Origin: Methanobacteriota archaeon
Lineage (GTDB): Archaea; Thermoplasmatota; Poseidoniia; Poseidoniales; Poseidoniaceae
Assembly: GCA_018649825.1 (NCBI GenBank)
Contig: JABIHC010000107.1
Coordinates: forward strand, 1-34,797
DNA: 34,797 nt
Reading direction: 5' to 3'
Shown here: one piece after another, positions 25,043-33,071 of the stretch
Position numbering within the stretch: the stretch's first letter is position 1
Layout: each line of letters begins with the position of its first letter
Program-made: the position numbers and the translations under genes
Notes under the pieces: model-generated
What the model was told of the DNA's origin: nothing
The model's input: the letters and a program-made list of their open reading frames with translations, nothing else
The model's database searches: none

Positions 25043-26158
25043 ATGTATTGGTCAAGAGACCATGCCGGTGCAACTGGCAAATTAATTGTTGCAATTGATG
25101 GATTGGAGAGCCGTGGTTTTTCAGTGAACCACCAACGACATGAAATAGGTCAACTTGGACCTCATGATGAAAATTTGGCGATCGATACTGTTTGGATTGG
25201 ACCGCCAAATGCAAAGAAATTACTTCTTTCAACTTCTGGAGTTCATGGAGTTGAGGGATTTGCCGGTTCAGCAATCCAATTGAGCCAAATTGCCGACCTC
25301 AAGGCACCAAGTGACATACCGGAGGATACCGCCATTGCCTTTGTCCATGTAATGAATCCGTGGGGAATGGCATGGTTGCGGCGCGTCAATGAGTCAAATG
25401 TTGACCTTAATCGTAACTTCTTAAAGAAAGGTGAAGAATACTCTGGTGAACCGCAAGGATATGCTAAATTAAGCCCCCTTCTCAACATTAAGAAATACCC
25501 TAAACCACTTGAACCATTTATTCTCAAGGCCTATTTATACACTCTAAAAAATGGCTATAATAAAACCAAGCAGGCCTTTGCCGAAGGACAATATAGGCGA
25601 CCAAAGGGATTGCAATTTGGTGGCTTCAAACTGGAAAAAGGGCCACAGATACTCCTCAATTGGCTTGAAGAAAATTTGACCCATGTGGAACAATGTAATT
25701 GTATTGATTTACACACAGGGCTTGGCAAATCAGGCAAGGATACTTTACTTGTTGACATTGATGTTAATTCACCCCGATTCACCCAACTAAAACAACGGTT
25801 TGGAGAAAAAATTACCGGCTTGGATAGTGGTTCTGGTGTGGCTTATAGCGTAAGAGGAGGGATTCACTGCGGAGTGGAAGATAGATTTCCTAACATTGAA
25901 TGGGCTGGAATTACCCAAGAATTTGGAACTATCAAACCATTTCCACTGATAAAGGCGCTACGAGCCGAAAATTGTATCACTTGGTGGTCAGAACTGACAC
26001 CTCAACAATTACTTATTCATAAGAGCAGACAAAAACTGCTCAGCGCTTTTAGAGTAGATGAGTTAAAATGGGAGAGGTCGCTCATTGACAATGGAAAGAG
26101 GCTATTCAACCTCGCATTAGCAGATTTACAAACTCAAAATGAAGGAAAGACTAGGTAA
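25043..26158 (+). CDS. DUF2817 family M14-like zinc hydrolase
   Basis: A 371-residue protein with zinc-carboxypeptidase-like marks: 'SGVHGVEGFAGSA' (His68 and Glu71, first zinc ligands), 'NVDLNRNF' (Asn/Arg substrate-binding motif), 'CIDLHTGLGKSGKDTL' (His224, third ligand) and 'ITQEFGT' (Glu293, presumed catalytic acid/base). This is the pattern of DUF2817 proteins, which belong to the M14 carboxypeptidase/aspartoacylase fold. No signal peptide is visible, so it is presumably cytosolic. It could trim peptides or deacylate an amide. Tight coupling to the alpha-mannosidase suggests a substrate carrying both sugar and amide or peptide bonds, such as glycopeptide fragments; that is inference. 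Confidence 0.85.
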   Translation: MYWSRDHAGATGKLIVAIDGLESRGFSVNHQRHEIGQLGPHDENLAIDTVWIGPPNAKKLLLSTSGVHGVEGFAGSAIQLSQIADLKAPSDIPEDTAIAFVHVMNPWGMAWLRRVNESNVDLNRNFLKKGEEYSGEPQGYAKLSPLLNIKKYPKPLEPFILKAYLYTLKNGYNKTKQAFAEGQYRRPKGLQFGGFKLEKGPQILLNWLEENLTHVEQCNCIDLHTGLGKSGKDTLLVDIDVNSPRFTQLKQRFGEKITGLDSGSGVAYSVRGGIHCGVEDRFPNIEWAGITQEFGTIKPFPLIKALRAENCITWWSELTPQQLLIHKSRQKLLSAFRVDELKWERSLIDNGKRLFNLALADLQTQNEGKTR

Positions 26159-26185
26159 ACAATTCAAACGCTTGGAGTAATTATC

Positions 26186-27067
26186 ATGGCAAAGGAAATA
26201 AAAGTACGCGCACCTGTAAGAGTTGATTTGGCAGGAGGGTGGACCGATTGTGCTCCTTTCACAAATGACAAAGGGGGCGAAGTAGTTAACTTTGCAATTA
26301 ATCAATATATTGAGGCGAATATGAAAATTGATGATGAGGGGCGGCTTTCAGTCGCTTATTCATCAGACTGTCCAGTTTCAAGTGGACTTGGCACCAGTGC
26401 AGCAATGAATGTTGCTTTTCTTTCAGCTATTGCTGGAGAAGGACGCAGTGATGTTGAAATTGCCGAGTTGGCTTATCGATTTGAAGAATTACTCGGCAAT
26501 CGCGGCGGCAGGCAAGACCAATGGGCTGCTGCCGGAGGAGGCTTTCAGCATCTAATGTTCTATGGCGATAATGTCGAAAGACTTCCTTTTGAGCCAGCAC
26601 CCAGCGCTTTGCGCTGGTTGAAAAAACACCTCATTCTCGCTTACACAAATGTCACCCATAACAGTGGAGAACTACACAATAGTATTTGGCAGAGATATGA
26701 CGAGGAAGATGAAGAAGTTCATTCGGCATTAATGACTCTTAGAGAAATGGCAAGGCAAGTTGCAGGAGCACTCAATTCTGACCGCAGAAATGACCTAATT
26801 GATGCAATCAGACAGGTATCAGCAGCGATAGAAAAAATGTCGCCCGAACTTAATGCACCTTATCGAGAAGTCGTTGACCCATTAACCGAAGCAAAATCTA
26901 TTCTTGCGTGGAAAGGCATGGGGGCTGCAGCAGGTGGAACTATCGGGATAATTTCCAACCACGATAAGCAAAAGGAAATAATCGCCGCCTGTGAAAGTGC
27001 TGGATGGACTATTCTAGACTGGGACTATGACTCCGAAGGCTTGATTCGTAGCGAGAATAATTCTTGA
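26186..27067 (+). CDS. GHMP-family sugar kinase (L-fucokinase / heptose-7-phosphate kinase-like)
   Basis: A 293-residue kinase. It opens 'KVRAPVRVDLAGGWTDCAPF', matching the sugar-recognition block of fucokinases and HddA-type heptose kinases ('APxRxxxAGGxTD'). The ATP loop is 'PVSSGLGTSAAMN' (63-75). 'GNRGGRQDQWAAAGGGF' supplies the region with the catalytic Asp, and 'KGMGAAAGGTIGI' is the C-terminal GHMP motif. It should phosphorylate the anomeric hydroxyl or another hydroxyl of a hexose or heptose. It follows the DUF2817 gene by 27 bases and ends the plus-strand sugar island, converging on the next gene with 4 bases between stops. The exact sugar is not determined. Confidence 0.88.
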   Translation: MAKEIKVRAPVRVDLAGGWTDCAPFTNDKGGEVVNFAINQYIEANMKIDDEGRLSVAYSSDCPVSSGLGTSAAMNVAFLSAIAGEGRSDVEIAELAYRFEELLGNRGGRQDQWAAAGGGFQHLMFYGDNVERLPFEPAPSALRWLKKHLILAYTNVTHNSGELHNSIWQRYDEEDEEVHSALMTLREMARQVAGALNSDRRNDLIDAIRQVSAAIEKMSPELNAPYREVVDPLTEAKSILAWKGMGAAAGGTIGIISNHDKQKEIIAACESAGWTILDWDYDSEGLIRSENNS

Positions 27068-27071
27068 GTAA

Positions 27072-28238
27072 TTAATTTTCATGCGCATTCTTTAGGGATT
27101 CAAGAGTTGGACCCAGTTCATCAATTACCAGTTCCATCCAATCACTTAATTCTGCTGAATCCAAACCAACATCGCTTCTTGCCATTAGCAAAGGCCATTG
27201 CTTAAGGGAAGGTGGCCATAATTCTATTTGCCCAGGTAAAGATAATTGGATTTTCTCACCTTTTTGCGCCCAATCATCTTCTGCTCCTTCAGTTCGGGCT
27301 AAGGCGGTAAGACTTCCTCTTGGCCCACACATCAATTCCGTTCGTACAACATCTAATTCATTTTCCTGCGCCTCATCGGGCCGGTCTAACTCTCCTAATG
27401 GGGCTCGCTCGAAAATCAAAAAACCATGTATGTCTAGATTTTTTTCCTTCAATATTGCACACCGTGGAGTCTCCCTAATCGCTTGTTCAAGTGTTTTAGC
27501 CGACCCTTTGACGGCAGAAGAAGTGCTGAGAGTGGCTGCTGCTGCGGTTTTTTCTGGATTCCAACCATAACCCAAAAAAATGGTGAAAAGTGATTTGGAT
27601 TCAGGAGGTGCGCGAATGTACCAGCCTGTTCGGTCAATCTTGTTATCGATCTCCAGATGCCAAGACCAATTAGGCAAATAGGGTGAAAAACGTTCTTTCC
27701 AAAGTGCCAATTGATAGCGCATTTCAACAGTCCCTGCAATACTTTCTGCAGAAAAGTCATCAACATCCCCCATCTTTTGAAAAAATTTATTCAGTGGCCA
27801 AAACCACAGTTCCCCTTTAAACCAGAAAGCCGGTATAGACCACTTGTGCAATTTGGGATTTTTGGCTAAGGCAGAAGGAGAAAACTCAAGTGGGTGGCGA
27901 GAAACTAGCATCATGTGATGCTGGCGTAAATCTTCACCCTCACTGACATTTTCTGGCTTATCTTCCCAGCCTTCTTCACCATACCATTTGTCATATTTTT
28001 CCTGTAATATTTCTGGATAATGCCCTAATGTAAAAATTACCCGCGAATCTCCATAACTGATTACAGTTTCAATTTCGGGATAACTCAATCCACCTACTGG
28101 AATTGGTAAATGATTTCCATTTAGAGGGTGGTCATCAAAGTCAATCTCTTGCCACAATAATTCAAATAATTCGAGTGGATTTTTGGTAGCGGCTACTAAT
28201 TCCCAATCAATTTCAGGTGGTGGAGGGGGTTCTACCAT
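27072..28238 (-). CDS. Protein of unknown function, coupled to the UlaG-like gene
   Basis: A 388-residue soluble protein that I do not recognise. The N-terminus is Pro/Glu-rich (MVEPPPPPEIDWELVAATK). The body is Trp-rich and acidic, with segments such as 'WSIPAFWFKGELWFWPLNKF' and a later 'GWYIRAPPESKSLFTIFLG'. There is no signal peptide, TM helix, Cys cluster or nucleotide loop. Its ATG follows the stop codon of the UlaG-like gene directly (TAA-ATG), with AGGAGGGTGA just upstream, so the two proteins are probably made together in fixed ratio. It may be a partner or regulator of that hydrolase. Confidence 0.85.
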   Translation of the reverse strand: MVEPPPPPEIDWELVAATKNPLELFELLWQEIDFDDHPLNGNHLPIPVGGLSYPEIETVISYGDSRVIFTLGHYPEILQEKYDKWYGEEGWEDKPENVSEGEDLRQHHMMLVSRHPLEFSPSALAKNPKLHKWSIPAFWFKGELWFWPLNKFFQKMGDVDDFSAESIAGTVEMRYQLALWKERFSPYLPNWSWHLEIDNKIDRTGWYIRAPPESKSLFTIFLGYGWNPEKTAAAATLSTSSAVKGSAKTLEQAIRETPRCAILKEKNLDIHGFLIFERAPLGELDRPDEAQENELDVVRTELMCGPRGSLTALARTEGAEDDWAQKGEKIQLSLPGQIELWPPSLKQWPLLMARSDVGLDSAELSDWMELVIDELGPTLESLKNAHEN

Positions 28239-29135
28239 TTATTCACCCTCCTGAATAAGTGAAGGCTCATTGGAAATCGTCAAATCTCCATTTTCAAAGA
28301 ACAAAGCGCGACCAACCTGTGGAATAGTGCAGGGGAAATCAGGTAGACGCTTACTCAATTCTTTGTGGTAAATGAGTGGGTCAACAGTATTATCGGGGTC
28401 CATGCCGTAATGCATTGGAATGGCTACTTTCGGCTTGACAACAGTAATTAGGTCAACGGCCTCAATATGTGACAAATTGTCATTTCCGTTAATGCACAAT
28501 AATGCAATGTCAAGTTGGGCTGACTCGCCTTCATTACTTCTACTACCTTCTTTGGCAGAAAGAGAATTGACTGCTTTTGTTATCGCCGTATGCCAACCGG
28601 GCCACGGCTTTCCATCACCCATATGATACAAGGAAACTCCATCACATTCCAAAACATAACCTACATACCAAGAACAACCATCCTCGTCAAAATCTAATTC
28701 CATATGAGCAGCAGGAATAGCCTTGAAACTTAGCGGGCCGATACTCTGTTGACGGTGCCCGTTACTGCTGATGATTCGCTCGGCCTCAATCCCCCAACTA
28801 AGCAAGAGGTCAACGGAACGAGAGGGGATGATGAACTTTGTATTTGCAAAGGCTTTGGCCATTCGAGGTAAAGTTTCTGGGCAGATGTGATCATCGTGCC
28901 AGTGGGTGCAAAATACATAATCTGGAGCAGGGTATTCCTCAGGAGCAAGGGGGAATTCACCGATTAATTTAGCCCACATATCACCGGCAAATAGGTCCCG
29001 CCACCATGGGTCAATCACAACACTACAACTTGGGAATTTGACAAACCATGATGCTTGGGTTAACCACCATAGGCCTGCTCCGCCATGCTTTGGCTGGAAT
29101 TCTTCAATCTGTGCCGAAAGTTCTTCACTACGCAT
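28239..29135 (-). CDS. Metallo-beta-lactamase-fold hydrolase, UlaG (ascorbate-6-phosphate lactonase)-like
   Basis: 298 residues from the ATG at 29135. Metal motif 'CTHWHDDHICPETL' has His78, His80, Asp82 and His83 in the H-x-H-x-D-H pattern. UlaG-like wording is seen in 'LWWLTQASWFVKF', 'SVDLLLSWGIEAERI', 'SLYHMGDG' and 'VAIPMHYGMDPDN'. UlaG opens the lactone ring of L-ascorbate-6-phosphate; relatives act on other lactones or phosphodiesters (NAPE-PLD is a distant cousin). A sugar-acid lactone would match the nearby Udh-like dehydrogenase. The start is uncertain: the frame is open to an ATG at 29339, with another ATG at 29228, but these add sequence unlike the family and reach towards the divergent gene. 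The gene is translationally coupled to the unknown gene at 27072. Confidence 0.8.
   Translation of the reverse strand: MRSEELSAQIEEFQPKHGGAGLWWLTQASWFVKFPSCSVVIDPWWRDLFAGDMWAKLIGEFPLAPEEYPAPDYVFCTHWHDDHICPETLPRMAKAFANTKFIIPSRSVDLLLSWGIEAERIISSNGHRQQSIGPLSFKAIPAAHMELDFDEDGCSWYVGYVLECDGVSLYHMGDGKPWPGWHTAITKAVNSLSAKEGSRSNEGESAQLDIALLCINGNDNLSHIEAVDLITVVKPKVAIPMHYGMDPDNTVDPLIYHKELSKRLPDFPCTIPQVGRALFFENGDLTISNEPSLIQEGE
28243..28252 (-). promoter_or_regulatory. Shine-Dalgarno inside the end of the UlaG-like gene
   Basis: AGGAGGGTGA on the minus strand lies in the last codons of the UlaG-like gene, 4 bases before the ATG at 28238 of the unknown gene. Confidence 0.65.
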
Positions 29136-29347
29136 GAATGGTTGATTGCGTTTTGTGCCGCGGTTTGAAACTGAGGCAGGAGGATTGTTTGCACAAGCAT
29201 CTGCTTGACTGTCATCTACCCTCCGCATAGATGGCGCAGGGTGGGCCTTGCACAATAGCCTTAGCCTTGGAAAGGTTGGCAATAAACTGTGTTTTGGACT
29301 TCCAAGAATAAGGTCGCTGAATAATAACACATATTGCATAACAGCCC

Positions 29348-32056
29348 TTGGGTTGGTCCGTGTCCAGCAACCGAGTATCCATATTGGCGATGGTGATTTT
29401 ATTCACCTTCTCTCTTGGTTCTGGCTTCGTTGAACCCTCAACCACCTCCCAATGGAGTGAACAACAGGATAATTCAAATCATTATTTTGTTGTAAATGAC
29501 GATGATAACGTTTCAAGAAATACTGGCGGTGAGGTATCGGTTTCTGCAAAAGAAGGGGAAATGCCCGAAGTTTGGCCGGAAGGAGTTAATGCCTACGACA
29601 ATATGGTTAGCATGACCAACTTCGGTTATCGAAAAATAGATACTGCCGCAAATGAAAATGCCCGCAATTGGATAGCAGGTGAATTGACTGACATGGGTTA
29701 TGAGGTTGAACGGCAGCCATTTACTACTGACGAGTGTACGAATTGTGAAAACATTGTGATAACTATCAATGGAAGTCTTAGCGACAGTTGGTATGTAGTC
29801 GGTTCGCACCACGATGCGATTTGTTATTCACCCCCACCTCTTGTAGGAGTGACTTACACGGGTTGTTCTTCATCGGGAGCATATGATGATGGAACTGGCA
29901 GCGGTTCGTTACTTGAAATTGCAAGAGCCATTTCTCAATGGAACGGCACCCCAACTCATACTTGGAAATTAGCATGGTGGGATTATGAAGAATGGCAAGG
30001 CTCATCTTCAAGCGAAGGTGGAGGCAAGGGTAGTCTAAACTTTGTTGAAAATTATATTCCCGAAAACATAAATGTTACCTATGTCAATTTGGATATGTTT
30101 GGACTAAACTGGCCAGTACAGACTCCTTCAGCAAGCCAAATGAGTGGTTGTGACGAGGATTATTGGACCCTATATGAGTTCACCTCACCCACCGATGATT
30201 GGTCCTATTATGAGGACAGAGGTTTGGAAGTCACCGAAGAAATGCAAAGCCGAGCAGAATGGTTTCAGGGTGAATTAAGAGATGTAAATACTAATCTTTC
30301 TCACCCCGAGCCTTGGGTAAATGTTATTGATGATACAAAGGGGAATTCTGATCATTTCAATTTTATTATGAACGGGCACACTGCCACCTGGCTGCGCGGC
30401 CAACATCAATACATTATGGAAGAAGGTGATTCTTGCGAACAGACACCTAAACACGCTCAAACCGATTCTGTGACCACTATCAATACGATGGCCGGTGGGC
30501 GTGCGAATGTAGAAGCTGGACTTCAAACGGGAATAGATATTGTTGCCACTTTAGCTTGGTGGGATTGGTCAAATCAAACAACTGATGATAACGGAACAAT
30601 AACCGATAGCGCTGCTGGCACTTCTGAAATCGGCCTTACCACCATTGCAATATCATTATTGGTAATTATTGTTGCACTAATCGCCATGACCGATATCACC
30701 AAAAAACGCAATATTCAGCCCTTTGATTTGGGCGAAAATGAACGCTTCCGCACACTCTGGTTCCTCATTTTTTACCTCGGATTCTCAATGCCATTTGCAT
30801 TCTTTGGTTATTGGGGTAGAACTCTAGGCATGGCGGAATTTGGCCTTGACAAATTCACCGTTATGGCAATGTTCATGGTTGTGCAAATTCCGTTCTTCAT
30901 GCGCCCACTATGGGCCCAACCTGTTGACCGAATGCAAAGTCTGCCAATGGGTAAGCGTCGCACTTGGATGCTATACGGCTCAATTGGCCATATGATTCTA
31001 TTATTGCCTCTTATTTTCATTGACATTTCCAATCAGCCTTGGATATGGATTGGTTTCCTAATGATTGCTCTAATACCTCGACTATTCGCTGAGCAAGCGG
31101 TTGCGGCGATGATGGCTGAAAGTGTACCGCAACTGGGTAAGGCCAATTCTATGATTAATTTGTCATATAGAGGAGGTGGGCATCTTGTCCTCATTCTATT
31201 GGGTTGGTGGATTGCAGGTGGTGAATCATCTCCTTTCATCACTGATGGAGTTACCAATTTCGCCGCCGTTCAGTATGCAATGTTTGTAGTATTACTTCTC
31301 GCAATGATTGGTGGAATTGCTATTACCCACATGATGCGAGAAGGTGAGGAATTACCGAAAGCCAAAAAGAAAGATCCATTCCCCGAAGGAACTTCTTTCA
31401 AAGATAAAGTCTTAGCAGCAATGCAAACTAAAACCGCTTGGTTAGTCTTATTTGGCTGTATATTACTTCCACTAGGAGATGGTTTTGAGGCTTGGTTTTC
31501 GGCATACTTGGTCGAGGTGCAAAATATGGATGGGGCAGAAATAACCCGCTGGTGGAATATTTTTGCCGTGGTAAATTATCTTGGACTTGCTGGACCTTGG
31601 GTTTCAGACATTTTTGGGCGAAAGCGAATGCTTCGCCTCTATGCGCTAGGCTCTGTTGTTGCATACCTAGCCCTTGGATTCAGCATGTTAATGGGAATGT
31701 CGGGTATCATTACCATAATGATTTGGATTCCAACATTAGTTCTTACCGATTGGATGATGTTCACCTTCATCACCACTTGGGCAGACATTGCCGACCCACG
31801 CCTTGGCGCCACACACATGTCGGTATTCCAAACCGCCCATGCCCTTTCTGCAACATTCGTAATGGTTGGCTTGGGCGGTCTGCTCCTCGTAGCGAGTAAT
31901 GATGCTTATTGGTTATTATTCATGCTCGCTGCCGCTGGACCTGCTCTTGGGTGGTGGATATTTAGCAACCTCAAACTTGCCGATGAAGATATGGGCACTG
32001 ACCAATGGCAACCCAATTTCCTACGATTATCTACTGAGAATGCGAAAACTGAGTGA
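29348..32056 (+). CDS. M28-family metallopeptidase fused to an MFS-type transporter
   Basis: 902 residues counted from a TTG at 29348; GTG at 29360 or ATG at 29390 are possible starts. A signal/anchor helix (about 10-28) precedes an extracellular M28 peptidase domain (about 90-400) with all five zinc ligands and the general base: 'GSHHDA' His154, 'AYDDGTGSG' Asp180, 'DYEEWQ' Glu214 (base) and Glu215, 'NLDMFG' Asp249, 'KHAQTD' His369. A TM helix at about 432-454 leads into a transporter-like half (about 463-885) of some 10-12 helices, with 'PVDRMQSLPMGKRRTW', an MFS-style basic loop, and a second 'VSDIFGRKRMLR' loop after the central cytosolic linker (about 660-690). The likely role is aminopeptidase cleavage outside, with the product handed to a permease. 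ERMP1-type M28 multi-TM proteins are an alternative comparison, but the two DR-x-GKRR loops favour MFS. Confidence 0.87.
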   Translation: MGWSVSSNRVSILAMVILFTFSLGSGFVEPSTTSQWSEQQDNSNHYFVVNDDDNVSRNTGGEVSVSAKEGEMPEVWPEGVNAYDNMVSMTNFGYRKIDTAANENARNWIAGELTDMGYEVERQPFTTDECTNCENIVITINGSLSDSWYVVGSHHDAICYSPPPLVGVTYTGCSSSGAYDDGTGSGSLLEIARAISQWNGTPTHTWKLAWWDYEEWQGSSSSEGGGKGSLNFVENYIPENINVTYVNLDMFGLNWPVQTPSASQMSGCDEDYWTLYEFTSPTDDWSYYEDRGLEVTEEMQSRAEWFQGELRDVNTNLSHPEPWVNVIDDTKGNSDHFNFIMNGHTATWLRGQHQYIMEEGDSCEQTPKHAQTDSVTTINTMAGGRANVEAGLQTGIDIVATLAWWDWSNQTTDDNGTITDSAAGTSEIGLTTIAISLLVIIVALIAMTDITKKRNIQPFDLGENERFRTLWFLIFYLGFSMPFAFFGYWGRTLGMAEFGLDKFTVMAMFMVVQIPFFMRPLWAQPVDRMQSLPMGKRRTWMLYGSIGHMILLLPLIFIDISNQPWIWIGFLMIALIPRLFAEQAVAAMMAESVPQLGKANSMINLSYRGGGHLVLILLGWWIAGGESSPFITDGVTNFAAVQYAMFVVLLLAMIGGIAITHMMREGEELPKAKKKDPFPEGTSFKDKVLAAMQTKTAWLVLFGCILLPLGDGFEAWFSAYLVEVQNMDGAEITRWWNIFAVVNYLGLAGPWVSDIFGRKRMLRLYALGSVVAYLALGFSMLMGMSGIITIMIWIPTLVLTDWMMFTFITTWADIADPRLGATHMSVFQTAHALSATFVMVGLGGLLLVASNDAYWLLFMLAAAGPALGWWIFSNLKLADEDMGTDQWQPNFLRLSTENAKTE

Positions 32057-32102
32057 AACAGGGCGCCACAAGTATCTTGAGAGCAGGCATAGTGGCAAAA
32101 AT

Positions 32103-32372
32103 ATGGGCCTAGTAAACGACCATGCTGATGAAGCAGATACCGACTTCCTGATTTACACCGCAACTTATTGCCCATTTTGTACTGGACTGAAAGGTTTTCT
32201 TAAGGGAAAGGGCTTGACCTATACCGAATACAACTTTGACCAACAGGAAAATATTCGCCGTGACATTGTTAATGAAACTCGTCACCAAACCGTTCCAGTA
32301 GTTATTGACATCCGCGGAGAGCAACCAATCTTCATCGGTGGATTTGATGAGACAAGAAAATATTTTAGTTAA
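32103..32372 (+). CDS. Glutaredoxin-like protein
   Basis: 89 residues with thioredoxin fold. The active site is 'ATYCPFCTGLKGFLKGKG' (Cys-Pro-Phe-Cys), followed by 'HQTVPVVIDI' (cis-Pro) and 'IFIGGFDET' (glutathione-binding Gly-Gly). It reduces disulfides or glutathione-like mixed disulfides in the cytosol. An in-frame ATG at 32042 would overlap the end of the peptidase-transporter gene and add a basic 20-residue stretch; the ATG at 32103 fits family length better. It converges on the alpha/beta hydrolase gene. The 68 bases between them hold a weak GATTG-TTG-CAATC hairpin near 32388 and T-rich sequence. Confidence 0.9.
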   Translation: MGLVNDHADEADTDFLIYTATYCPFCTGLKGFLKGKGLTYTEYNFDQQENIRRDIVNETRHQTVPVVIDIRGEQPIFIGGFDETRKYFS

Positions 32373-32440
32373 TCATTATTTTCAAATAAAGATTGTTGCA
32401 ATCAGCATCAATATCTTTTCAGTTTTTGAGGAATGCAGAA

Positions 32441-33043
32441 TTAACTGTTGAATTGGTTAAGCCAATGTTTAACTTCCTCATGATATTCGAGAGGGATCAT
32501 ATGTCCCTTTGGATGAATAATTCGAGTGACATCCCAGCCGGCTTCTTCAAAAATTTCTGCAACTTCAATTCCGGCTTCAAGTGGCACACGTTGGTCCTTT
32601 TCACCGTGCATCCAAAGCATTTTTCCGGGCATTGCATTATCTAAGCGAAGGCGTAATTCCAAGGGCCTAACTGCCCTTGTACCAATACAAACCACCCCTT
32701 CAACCATATCTGCCAAACTAGTTTGCAATAGTTCCTGTGCCACCACACCACCTTGTGAAAAACCGCCAATAATTACCGAGCCAAGAGAATCCATTTCTAT
32801 TTCTTCGGCGAGAGGGCCAAGACTCGCATCGAGGTCATCTAATTCACGACGTGACAGATGTATTCGCTTCGGCGAATTCTCATCTTCTTCTTCGTATCGC
32901 CACCAAGTGAGCCCCCGACGCGGGTGCTCAAAAACTGCTTCAGGTACCTGCAAGGTCCAACCATCGGGGCAGATTTTCTCTGCAAATGGCATCATCATCT
33001 CGGAAGTACCTGTCATACCATGCAGCATTACCAGGGTATTCAT
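32441..33043 (-). CDS. Alpha/beta hydrolase, phospholipase/carboxylesterase type
   Basis: 200 residues from the ATG at 33043 (MNTLVMLHGMTGTSEMMMP), which follows GGTGTGG. The frame is open to 33100, but this adds sequence overlapping the upstream gene. Catalytic triad: Ser96 in 'GGFSQGGVVAQ', Asp150 in 'HGEKDQRVP' and His181 in 'HPKGHMIP'. 'LVMLHGMTG' supplies the oxyanion-hole strand. This is the arrangement of small carboxylesterases/lysophospholipases (Abhydrolase_2), active on short acyl esters. There is no signal peptide. It sits 28 bases after the lipoprotein gene, on the same strand. Confidence 0.9.
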   Translation of the reverse strand: MNTLVMLHGMTGTSEMMMPFAEKICPDGWTLQVPEAVFEHPRRGLTWWRYEEEDENSPKRIHLSRRELDDLDASLGPLAEEIEMDSLGSVIIGGFSQGGVVAQELLQTSLADMVEGVVCIGTRAVRPLELRLRLDNAMPGKMLWMHGEKDQRVPLEAGIEVAEIFEEAGWDVTRIIHPKGHMIPLEYHEEVKHWLNQFNS

Positions 33044-33056
33044 CAAACCACACCGC

Positions 33057-33065
33057 AAAAAAAAA
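33057..33065 (-). terminator. T9 tract between lipoprotein and esterase genes
   Basis: Nine consecutive T on the minus strand, 7 bases past the lipoprotein stop. T-runs can stop archaeal RNA polymerase, so part of the transcripts may end here. The tract also lies in the leader of the esterase gene. Confidence 0.35.
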
Positions 33066-33071
33066 TACCTA

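Noticed and set aside
29136-29339. N-terminal extension of the UlaG-like protein up to the ATG at 29339
   Set aside because: The added residues do not resemble the family and would leave almost no room for divergent promoters before the gene starting at 29348.
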